Positions 1-5,475 of a stretch of DNA of 6,591 nucleotides are shown here, in pieces (position 1 is the stretch's first letter; the number at the start of each line of letters is the position of its first letter). A program made the translations under genes and the position numbers. The notes below the pieces were generated by a model that was not told where the DNA came from, did no database searches, and saw nothing but the letters and a program-made list of their open reading frames with translations. The DNA is from Betaproteobacteria bacterium (GTDB lineage Bacteria > Pseudomonadota > Gammaproteobacteria > Burkholderiales > SG8-39). The stretch is taken from NCBI GenBank assembly GCA_947467405.1, contig CANIIN010000154.1, positions 1-6,591 on the forward strand, written 5' to 3'.

Positions 1-316
1 CGACCGCCATGGCCGAGAGTCCCAGACCCAGCCCGCCATGGGACTCGGGAATGAGGATGCCGTTCCATCCCATGCCGGCCATTTCGCCAACCAGGGCCTT
101 GTCATAGCCAGGCGCGGTTTCGCGCATCGCGCGCAGGCGCTTGTGGTCCGTCCACTTGCGCGTGAAGTCCAGCGCGCTTTCGCGCAGCATGGTGAGTTCG
201 CTTTGTTGTTCGCTTTGTTGTTCGCTTTGTTGTTCGCTTTGTTGTTCGCTTTGTTGTTCGCTTTGTTGTTCGCTTTGTTGTTCGCTTAATTGTCCGCTTT
301 GTTCGGTGTTTGCCAT
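1..316 (-). CDS. Acyl-CoA dehydrogenase, N-terminal part (gene runs off the left edge), with a QQSE repeat tract
   Basis: Reading leftwards from an ATG at 316-314, the frame stays open to the window edge (about 105 codons). After MANTEQSG come about 30 residues of Gln/Ser/Glu repeat, then LTMLRESALDFTRKW, an Arg-rich helix, LVGEMAGMGWNGILIPESHG and GLGLG. The last part is the N-terminal alpha-helical domain of acyl-CoA dehydrogenases (flavoenzymes forming the trans-2-enoyl-CoA). The 'MGW.G.LIPE..GGLGLG' style is typical of the second, less conserved member of paired dehydrogenase genes, so it may form a heteromer with the product of 381-1535; this is inferred. The start at 316 has only a weak GGA nine bases upstream. 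An ATG at 190-188, just after the repeat, would give a repeat-free protein but has no ribosome binding site. The FAD-binding and catalytic parts lie outside the window. Confidence 0.85.
   Translation of the reverse strand, partial: MANTEQSGQLSEQQSEQQSEQQSEQQSEQQSEQQSEQQSELTMLRESALDFTRKWTDHKRLRAMRETAPGYDKALVGEMAGMGWNGILIPESHGGLGLGLSAMAV
197..304 (-). repeat. 12-base in-frame tandem repeat encoding a QQSE tract
   Basis: On the plus strand the unit is ttcgctttgttg. Seven perfect copies run from 197 to 280, followed by two degenerate copies (281-292 and 293-304, two mismatches each). On the coding (minus) strand each unit is CAA CAA AGC GAA, giving Gln-Gln-Ser-Glu. The unit is a multiple of three, so copy-number change would lengthen or shorten the protein without a frameshift. 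The copies are identical even at synonymous sites and use CAA for Gln, whereas the neighbouring genes mostly use CAG. This points to recent expansion by replication slippage. The degenerate copies lie at the 5' end of the gene. Confidence 0.97.
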
Positions 317-380
317 TTTGTCTTGTCCGTTGATTTTTGCCGTGTCGGTTTGCGTATCCAGGATGACTGATGCGTGCTGA

Positions 381-1535
381 TCAGCTCGGCAGGTTCAATA
401 CGCCCTTGGCGAGGATGTTCCGCTGCACCTGATTCGATCCGCCGTAGATGGTCCAGGCGCGCGCATCGAGGAACGGATAGAGCAGGTCGAACTCCTTGTC
501 GCCGAACGGGATGCTGCCCATCAGGCCGCCGCATTCTTCCGCCGCCTCCATGGTCAGTTCGCCGACGCGCTGGCAGGTCTCGGTGGCCCAGATCTTCAGC
601 ATCGAGGACTCCAGTCCGATCGTTCCGCCCGTCTTCATCACGCCAACGAGGCGCTGATAGACGGCATTGATATCGAGCACGTCGAAGGTCACCTGCGTCA
701 GGCGATCGACGAACACCGGATCATCCAGCTTGCCGGTCAGCTTGGCCATCTGCTGCAGGCGATACAGGAACATCAGCGACTGGCGCGGCGAACCGCTCCA
801 CACGCGTTCGAAGCCCAGCAGCGCCTTGGCGACGTTCCAGCCGTCGTTCAGCTTGCCCACCAGGTTGGTGGCCGGCGTGCGCGCGTTGTCAAAGAACACC
901 GAGCACTGCTCGTCCACGCCGCCCATGTTCTTGAATGGCTTGACGACGATGCCGGGCTGGTTCATGTCCAGCAGCAGGAAGCTGATGCCGGCCTGCTTCT
1001 TCACCGTCTTGTCGGTGCGCACCAGCGCGAAGATGTGATTGGCGTCGTAGGCGGCGCTGGTCCAGATCTTCTGGCCGTTGACCACGAACTCGTCGCCCTC
1101 GAGGCGCGCCTCGGTGCGCAGGCTGGCGAGATCCGATCCGGCATTGGGCTCGGAGTAACCCTGGCACCACAGGTGCTCCGCCGAGTGGATCTTCGGCAGG
1201 TAGTGCTGGCGCTGCTCCTCGGTACCCTTGGCGATCAACACCGGGCCGAGATTCATGATGCCCTGGTCCATGACGCGCGGACAGCCCTCGCGCTCCATTT
1301 CCTCCACATAGATGATGTACTTCGACGCATCGAGACCCATGCCGCCATACACCACCGGCCAGGTCGGCGTCAGCCAGCCCGCCTCGGACATGTTCGTGTA
1401 CCACTCCTTCACGTCCGTCCAGCGCGGCCGGCGCGGCAGGTGCTTCAGGCGCGCCGGGCAGCGTGTCTCGAAGAATTCCCTGGCAATGGCCTGGAACTCA
1501 GCATCGCTGAGCGCATTCCAGTCGGTCTTGTTCAT
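381..1535 (-). CDS. Acyl-CoA dehydrogenase (FadE-like), full length
   Basis: Predicted cytoplasmic FAD-dependent dehydrogenase of 384 residues, the usual length for the family. It should oxidise an acyl-CoA to the 2-enoyl-CoA and pass electrons to electron-transfer flavoprotein. Visible landmarks, numbered from the ATG at 1535: PTWPVVYGGMGLD (57-69); the first family signature WCQGYSEPNAGSDLASL (123-139); GQKIWTSA (154-161), the flavin-contact region; GISFLLLDM (183-191); and the C-terminal signature TIYGGSNQVQRNILA (362-376). The usual catalytic Glu of medium-chain enzymes (Y-E-G) is Gly here (Y364-G365-G366). Glu243 in GFERVWSG sits where isovaleryl- and long-chain enzymes carry their base and is the likely substitute. 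A GGAG at 1547-1544 is eight bases from the ATG at 1535 but only two from the ATG at 1541, so 1535 is preferred; starting at 1541 adds two residues. Confidence 0.93.
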   Translation of the reverse strand: MNKTDWNALSDAEFQAIAREFFETRCPARLKHLPRRPRWTDVKEWYTNMSEAGWLTPTWPVVYGGMGLDASKYIIYVEEMEREGCPRVMDQGIMNLGPVLIAKGTEEQRQHYLPKIHSAEHLWCQGYSEPNAGSDLASLRTEARLEGDEFVVNGQKIWTSAAYDANHIFALVRTDKTVKKQAGISFLLLDMNQPGIVVKPFKNMGGVDEQCSVFFDNARTPATNLVGKLNDGWNVAKALLGFERVWSGSPRQSLMFLYRLQQMAKLTGKLDDPVFVDRLTQVTFDVLDINAVYQRLVGVMKTGGTIGLESSMLKIWATETCQRVGELTMEAAEECGGLMGSIPFGDKEFDLLYPFLDARAWTIYGGSNQVQRNILAKGVLNLPS

Positions 1536-1561
1536 TTTCATTTCTCCATCGTTGATTCAGC

Positions 1562-1581
1562 GGCGCGCAGACTGCCGCGCC
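1562..1581. other. Short GC-rich hairpin between the DUF35 and dehydrogenase genes
   Basis: ggcgcg (1562-1567) pairs perfectly with cgcgcc (1576-1581) around an 8-base loop, in the 71-base gap between the DUF35 stop and the dehydrogenase start. There is no T-run after it on either strand, so it is not a convincing terminator. It could be an mRNA-stabilising hairpin, or chance in GC-rich DNA. Confidence 0.25.
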
Positions 1582-1606
1582 ATTCGTTGTCTGCATGCAT
1601 TGTTCG

Positions 1607-2032
1607 TCAATCCGTCATGCGGAATCGCGCCAGCGCGGTCTCGCCTTCCCAGCCGACCTGCAGCGTGACTTGCGCATCGCCGCGCAGCGTCTCGTTGGCA
1701 TCGACCATATTGGTGATCAGTCGCGGCCCTTCGTCGAGTTCCACGATGGCCACGTTGTACGGCAGCCGGCTCTTGAAGGCATCGTGGTAGGAGGTGTGAT
1801 ACACGACCCAGCTGATCAGGCATCCCTTGCCACTGGCCTGCGTCCACTGCCACTCGGTGCCGAGGCAGTTCGGGCATTCGCGCCGCGCCGGCAGCCAGGC
1901 ATTGCCGCAGCGGCATTTCTGGAACATCAGGCGGTTTTCCTTCAGCCCATCCCAGTAAGGCCGGGTCAGTTCGTTGACGTCGGGAGTCGGGAAAGCGGGT
2001 GCGACAGGCGTGGGTACGGGTGAGTGTGCCAT
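1607..2032 (-). CDS. DUF35 zinc-ribbon / OB-fold protein, probable partner of the thiolase-like protein
   Basis: A 141-residue protein. After a Pro-rich start comes RPYWDGLKENRLMFQKC (24-40), the conserved N-terminal helix of the family. A rubredoxin-like zinc ribbon follows, with Cys40-x-Cys42 and Cys53-Pro-x-Cys56. The rest (about 63-141) is a beta-rich OB-fold region including YNVAIVELDEGPRLITNMV (92-110). Proteins of this type bind acyl-CoA or dock onto SCP2-type thiolase-fold partners; in actinobacterial steroid degradation the DUF35 domain of ChsH2 forms the aldolase complex with Ltp2. Here the ATG directly follows the TGA of the thiolase-like gene (TGAATG, no gap), with a G-rich stretch just upstream. 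This strongly suggests co-translation and a physical complex. The partner role is inferred from family and position; the substrate is unknown. Confidence 0.92.
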   Translation of the reverse strand: MAHSPVPTPVAPAFPTPDVNELTRPYWDGLKENRLMFQKCRCGNAWLPARRECPNCLGTEWQWTQASGKGCLISWVVYHTSYHDAFKSRLPYNVAIVELDEGPRLITNMVDANETLRGDAQVTLQVGWEGETALARFRMTD

Positions 2033-3172
2033 TCAAGCCCCCAGGATGAGTGCGTTGTGGGTGTGCATGGTGCCGCCCTGCCCGCTCACCAGCGACACCT
2101 TGGCGCCGGGCACCTGCAGGCGCGCCGTGCCGCGCATCTGGCGCACGCCTTCCATGACCAGTTGCATGCCGGGCATGCCGGTCTCGGACAGCAGGCCGCC
2201 GCTGGTGTTCACCGGCAACTCGCCGCCGTGCTCGATGCGCCCGCCGGACACGAACTCGCCGCCCTTGCCCTTGGCACAGAAGCCGTAGTCCTCCAGTGTC
2301 TGGATCACGGTAATGGTGAAGCAGTCGTAGATCTGCGCGACATCCACCTCCTTGGGCGTGACGCCGGCCATGGCAAACGCCGTGGCACCGGCCTTGACCG
2401 CCTCGGTCGTGGTGAGCGTCTTCCGCACCGGCACTTCCCAGGATGTCTGCCCGGCGCCAAATCCCAGCACCGGCACCGGCATGGCCACGCCGAGGCTCTT
2501 GGCGCGCTTGGCGCTCATCACCACCACGGCGGCGGCGCCATCCGACACCAGCGCGCAGTCGTCGCGACGCAGCGGATCGACCACCCACGGCGACTGCAGG
2601 TACTGCTCCATGGTGAGCGCGGAGCGCACCTGCGCGTCGGGATTCTGCGCGCCGTGCTTGCGGCTGGCGATGGCCACCGCGCCAAAGTGTTCCGGACGCG
2701 TGCCGTATTCGATGACGTGCCGGCGGTGGATCATGCCGTAACCCGCGGCGGTGGCGAACCAGCCGTAGGCGGCATCGTCACCGCGCGGCCGCGCATACAC
2801 GTTGCGACTGCCTGAGCGCGGATTGTCGGCGTAGCACACCAGCGCCACATCGCACTGCCCGGCATCGATGGCCATGATGGCGTACGAGATCAACTGGATG
2901 TTGGCCGCACCACCCTGGTCCCACGCGCCCCCGACACGCGGCTGGATGCCGAGGGCCTCGGCCACCTTCTGGCCGTACATGAACTGGTGCGCGGAAGTCG
3001 GCACCTTGACCAGCACGCCGTCCACCACGTCCTTGCCGATGCCGGCGTCGGCCAGCGCATGGCGGCAGGCCTCGACGTTGAGCGACACCGTGTCGCGCCC
3101 CGGCAGCTTGCCGTAGGCGGTGTGGCCGATGCCGGCGATGACGTAGCGGCCGCGCAGGTTGTCGTGCGCCAT
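2033..3172 (-). CDS. SCP2/Ltp-type thiolase-superfamily protein, probable retro-aldolase
   Basis: A 379-residue thiolase-fold protein resembling lipid-transfer/SCP-x thiolases. Landmarks: AWDQGGAANIQL (83-94), where true thiolases carry the nucleophilic Cys and none is present; DDCALVSDGAAAVVV (204-218); QIYDCFT (280-286); NTSGG (322-326); TGMPG (331-335), with Met333 in place of the His of the GHP motif; and VSGQGGTMHTHN (362-373), with Ser363 in place of the second Cys. With all three catalytic residues missing, thiolysis is unlikely. Ltp2-type aldolases, which pair with a DUF35 protein, have a similarly altered site, and Tyr282 is a candidate catalytic residue. The expected reaction is cleavage of a 3-hydroxyacyl-CoA into acyl-CoA plus a ketone or aldehyde (inference). 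The start at 3172 has GGGGA seven bases upstream; an alternative ATG at 3178 overlaps the upstream stop as ATGA but is only one base from that GGGGA. Confidence 0.92.
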   Translation of the reverse strand: MAHDNLRGRYVIAGIGHTAYGKLPGRDTVSLNVEACRHALADAGIGKDVVDGVLVKVPTSAHQFMYGQKVAEALGIQPRVGGAWDQGGAANIQLISYAIMAIDAGQCDVALVCYADNPRSGSRNVYARPRGDDAAYGWFATAAGYGMIHRRHVIEYGTRPEHFGAVAIASRKHGAQNPDAQVRSALTMEQYLQSPWVVDPLRRDDCALVSDGAAAVVVMSAKRAKSLGVAMPVPVLGFGAGQTSWEVPVRKTLTTTEAVKAGATAFAMAGVTPKEVDVAQIYDCFTITVIQTLEDYGFCAKGKGGEFVSGGRIEHGGELPVNTSGGLLSETGMPGMQLVMEGVRQMRGTARLQVPGAKVSLVSGQGGTMHTHNALILGA

Positions 3173-3174
3173 GG

Positions 3175-3951
3175 TCATTTCCCCGTGTATTTGGGTGCGC
3201 GCTTCTCGGCGAAGGCGGCCTTGCCTTCCTTGGAATCCGCGGTCTGCTGCAGCATGTAGTTGACGAACTGCTCCATGCGCAGCCCGCCTGCGAGACTCAT
3301 GTCGCGCCCGCGCAGCGCCAGTTCCTTGGCCGCCTGCAGGGCCAGCGGCCCGTTGCGCGCCAGGCGGCGCGCGTAGTCGAGCGCCGTGTCCATGAGCTGC
3401 GCCGCAGGCACCACCTTGTTGATGAGGCCCCAGCGCGCCGCGGTCTCGGCGTCCATGGCGTCGCCGGTCAGCAGCATTTCCATGGCGATGGCGTAAGGCA
3501 TCTGCTCCAGCACGCGCTGCGTGCCGCCGTTGGCGGCGATGACGCCACGCTTCACCTCGGCGATGCTGAAGGTGGAGTGCGAGGCCGCGACGCGGATGTC
3601 GGTGGCGAACAGCAGCGTCATGCCGCCGGCCAGGCACATGCCGTTCACGGCACAGATCACCGGCTTCCAGATCTCCATGCCGCGATTGAGCAGCATACCC
3701 TGCTGCGTCTGCCAGAAGGCGCCGTAGTCGATCTCGCGGCCGATCCAGGACTTCAGGTCCGCCCCGGCGGTGAACACCTTGTCGCCCGCGCCGGTGATGA
3801 TGGCCACGCGCACGTCCTTGTCGTCGCGCACCCGCGTCCAGGCATCCGACAGGCCCTGATAGTGCTCGGCATCCAGCGCATTGCGCTTCTCCGGCCGGTT
3901 GATCGTGATGATGGCAATGCCGTCATCCAGCAGTTCGAAATCGATCGACAT
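3175..3951 (-). CDS. Enoyl-CoA hydratase/isomerase family protein (crotonase fold)
   Basis: A 258-residue crotonase-family protein of normal length. It probably adds water to the 2-enoyl-CoA made by the dehydrogenases of this operon. Visible motifs: ITINRPEKRNALD (15-27), the CoA-binding start; FTAGADLKSW (60-69) and GMCLAGGMTLL (104-114), the two oxyanion-hole segments; and FSIAEVKRG (128-136). Of the two catalytic glutamates of classical hydratases, the second is kept (Glu132) while the first is replaced by Thr112. It may therefore be a hydratase with altered mechanism or an isomerase or lyase. The C-terminus KAAFAEKRAPKYTGK is typical of the family. The start at 3951 has AGGGAG five bases upstream; the reading frame continues further upstream but that part overlaps the CoA-transferase gene. 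Its stop lies two bases before the preferred start of the next gene. Confidence 0.93.
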   Translation of the reverse strand: MSIDFELLDDGIAIITINRPEKRNALDAEHYQGLSDAWTRVRDDKDVRVAIITGAGDKVFTAGADLKSWIGREIDYGAFWQTQQGMLLNRGMEIWKPVICAVNGMCLAGGMTLLFATDIRVAASHSTFSIAEVKRGVIAANGGTQRVLEQMPYAIAMEMLLTGDAMDAETAARWGLINKVVPAAQLMDTALDYARRLARNGPLALQAAKELALRGRDMSLAGGLRMEQFVNYMLQQTADSKEGKAAFAEKRAPKYTGK

Positions 3952-3983
3952 GGTTGCTCCCTTGCTTGTTCCGCGTAATTTGT

Positions 3984-5174
3984 TTAGATGGCGCCGGCAC
4001 CGGCCAGCGCATCGATGCGCGCCGCATCCAGCCCCAGTTTGTCGGCCAGCACGCTGCGCGTATCCACGCCCAGCTTCGGGCTGGGACGATACTCGGGCTG
4101 CTCGGTTCCCTCGAAATGCAGCGGACTGGCGGAGGCGACCATGCGACCGTACTCCGGATGGTCGATCCACTGCAGCATGCCGCGTGCATGCAGGTGCGGA
4201 TCGTTGACCACTTCCTCCATGGTCCGAACCGGGGCACAGGGCACGCGCGCCGCGATCAGCGCGTCAAATATTTCTGACTTGCTGCGATCGCGGGTAATGG
4301 CGGCGATAGCATCGTCTACGGCATCCATGTTGGTGCAGCGCTCGCGCACCGTCGTAAAGCGCGCGTCCTCGGCGAGCTCGGGATGGCCCAGCGCCTTCAC
4401 CAGCGCCAGCCAGTGCTGCTCGTTGTTGGTGATGATGGCGATGAAGCCGTCCGACGCGGGATAGACGTTGTAGGGGCTCAGCGACAGGCCGCCGTGACGG
4501 TTGCCGGTGCGATTGGGCGCATCGCCCCCCGAACCGAAGAACAAGCCGAGATTGGAGGCGAGGAATGCGTACACCGACTCCATCATCGCCACCTCGACCA
4601 CGCGGCCGCGGCCGGTGCGTTCGCGTTCGAACAGCGCCGTCATGACCGCTCCGTACAGATGCACGCCGGCCGAGAAATCGCACATCGCCGGTCCTGCCTT
4701 CAGCGGCGGCTGATCCGGCCAGCCGGTGGTGTCCATGACTCCCGACATGGCCTGCACCGTGAGGTCCATGGCCGGATAGTCGCGATAGGGGCCGGTCTTG
4801 CCGTAACCGGAGCTGGACGCATAGATCAGCTTGGGGTTGATGGCGTGCAAGGCGGTCGCGCCAATACCGAGCTTGTCCATGACGCCCGGCGCGAAATTCT
4901 CCACCAGGATATCAGCCTGCTTGACCAGGTCGCGGAGCAGGCCCAGGCCGCCTTCCGATTTGAGGTTCAGCGTGATGGACTTCTTGTTGGCGTTCAGCAT
5001 GGCGAACGGCAGCGCTGCGCCGCCGGCGCCCTGGCGCTTGCGCAAGTGCTCGCCGCCGGGCGGTTCGATCTTGATGACCTCGGCGCCGGCCCTGGCCATC
5101 ATGAATGTCGCGTACGGCCCGTTGTAGATCTGCGTGAGATCGAGCACGGTGATGCCGGCCAGGGGTTGATTCAT
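3984..5174 (-). CDS. Class III CoA-transferase (CaiB/BaiF family), first gene of the operon
   Basis: A 396-residue family III (formyl-CoA transferase-like) enzyme. It moves CoA from a donor thioester to a free carboxylic acid through an aspartyl-CoA anhydride, which here would activate the pathway substrate. Landmarks: LAGITVLDLTQIYNGPYATF (5-24), GAEVIKIEPPGGEHLRK (30-46), NKKSITLNLKSEGG (63-76), VENFAPGVMDKLG (91-103), GYGKTGPY (123-130) and PAMCDFSAG (162-170). Asp166 in the last motif matches the catalytic Asp of the family. The length is normal and no lesion is seen. The ATG at 5174 has GGAG nine bases upstream. The gene is 32 bases from the crotonase and lies next to the divergent control region, so it probably leads the transcript. 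Donor and acceptor acids cannot be read from sequence. Confidence 0.94.
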   Translation of the reverse strand: MNQPLAGITVLDLTQIYNGPYATFMMARAGAEVIKIEPPGGEHLRKRQGAGGAALPFAMLNANKKSITLNLKSEGGLGLLRDLVKQADILVENFAPGVMDKLGIGATALHAINPKLIYASSSGYGKTGPYRDYPAMDLTVQAMSGVMDTTGWPDQPPLKAGPAMCDFSAGVHLYGAVMTALFERERTGRGRVVEVAMMESVYAFLASNLGLFFGSGGDAPNRTGNRHGGLSLSPYNVYPASDGFIAIITNNEQHWLALVKALGHPELAEDARFTTVRERCTNMDAVDDAIAAITRDRSKSEIFDALIAARVPCAPVRTMEEVVNDPHLHARGMLQWIDHPEYGRMVASASPLHFEGTEQPEYRPSPKLGVDTRSVLADKLGLDAARIDALAGAGAI

Positions 5175-5191
5175 GAGTCAGTTCTCCACTT

Positions 5192-5221
5192 CATTTATTC
5201 GATTCACTACATTCAAATCAA
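5192..5221 (-). promoter_or_regulatory. Candidate promoter of the catabolic operon
   Basis: In an AT-richer patch before the CoA-transferase, the minus strand reads TTGATT (5221-5216), an 18-base spacer, then TAAATG (5197-5192). The -35 matches the sigma-70 consensus at four of six positions and the -10 is poor. It lies just downstream of the 11-bp inverted repeat, where a regulator could act on it. This is a weak prediction. Confidence 0.25.
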
Positions 5222-5222
5222 T

Positions 5223-5250
5223 GCAGCACCGGCGTGACAGCCGGTGCTGC
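5223..5250. promoter_or_regulatory. Perfect 11-bp inverted repeat in the divergent control region
   Basis: gcagcaccggc (5223-5233) and gccggtgctgc (5240-5250) are perfect reverse complements around the 6-base centre gtgaca. The element sits 48 bases upstream of the CoA-transferase ATG and abuts the candidate -35. It could be an operator for the divergently encoded IclR regulator or a leader hairpin of the operon. On the minus strand it is followed by ATTGATTTG, a poor U-tract, so a terminator or attenuator is possible but weak. Confidence 0.6.
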
Positions 5251-5271
5251 TCATGCTGCCCGCACCTGCGC

Positions 5272-5287
5272 CGACATGGCGACATGG
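5272..5287. repeat. Two abutting copies of cgacatgg
   Basis: cgacatgg occurs twice in tandem (5272-5279, 5280-5287). Its GACAT core recurs elsewhere in this control region and in the palindrome at 5441-5453, so it may hold direct-repeat half-sites for a regulator. Confidence 0.45.
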
Positions 5288-5341
5288 CGGCATCGGCAGA
5301 AGCGACACTTGTTCTCAAGCCACCAACAACCCTGTCAGCTG

Positions 5342-5367
5342 GATGTCATCGATGGCAGTGCTAAAAT
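5342..5367 (+). promoter_or_regulatory. Candidate extended -10 promoter of the IclR gene with an overlapping palindrome
   Basis: TGCTAAAAT (5359-5367) is an extended -10 element: TG, one base, then TAAAAT matching TATAAT at five of six positions. There is no good -35, as expected for extended -10 promoters. The small palindrome gatgtcatc (5342-5350) lies across the -35 position and contains an ATGTC half-site. Transcription would start near 5374, leaving a leader of about 100 bases before the regulator's ATG. Confidence 0.45.
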
Positions 5368-5440
5368 GAACTTAACACGGTATGTCCCGCGCGACGCGAG
5401 CAAACCGCACAGGTCGGGTCTCATTGAACCCTGTCCAATA

Positions 5441-5453
5441 CGACATGATGTCG
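5441..5453. promoter_or_regulatory. 13-base palindrome CGACATgATGTCG upstream of the IclR gene
   Basis: A perfect palindrome with 6-bp arms and one central base ends 22 bases before the regulator's ATG. It is built from two inverted copies of the GACAT half-site seen elsewhere in the region, so it is a reasonable candidate for an autoregulatory operator. No binding data can be read from sequence. Confidence 0.45.
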
Positions 5454-5475
5454 CGCATCCACGGAAAGATAGCAA

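Noticed and set aside
197..304. Tandem repeat considered as a CRISPR array or iteron origin
   Set aside because: The units abut without spacers, are only 12 bases, and are in frame within a recognisable coding sequence.
38..380. Plus-strand open frames reading FALLFALL... or LCCSLCCS... through the tandem repeat
   Set aside because: They are the antisense of the dehydrogenase repeat; the hydrophobic repeats are an artefact of frame, with no supporting ribosome binding site or family match.
1035..2815. Plus-strand open frames of about 250-260 codons opposite the dehydrogenase, DUF35 and thiolase-like genes
   Set aside because: All overlap conserved minus-strand genes and show no domain signatures.
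3173..3637. Upstream extension of the thiolase-like gene to 534 codons
   Set aside because: The extra N-terminus lies inside the crotonase gene in another frame and is low-complexity Arg/His/Ala sequence; the conserved protein starts at 3172 or 3178.
3952..4170. Upstream extension of the crotonase gene to 331 codons
   Set aside because: It overlaps the CoA-transferase coding sequence, while the ATG at 3951 has a good ribosome binding site and the family's usual N-terminus.
4383..5237. Plus-strand open frame of 284 codons opposite the CoA-transferase
   Set aside because: It is antisense to a well-conserved enzyme and its composition is that of a shadow frame.
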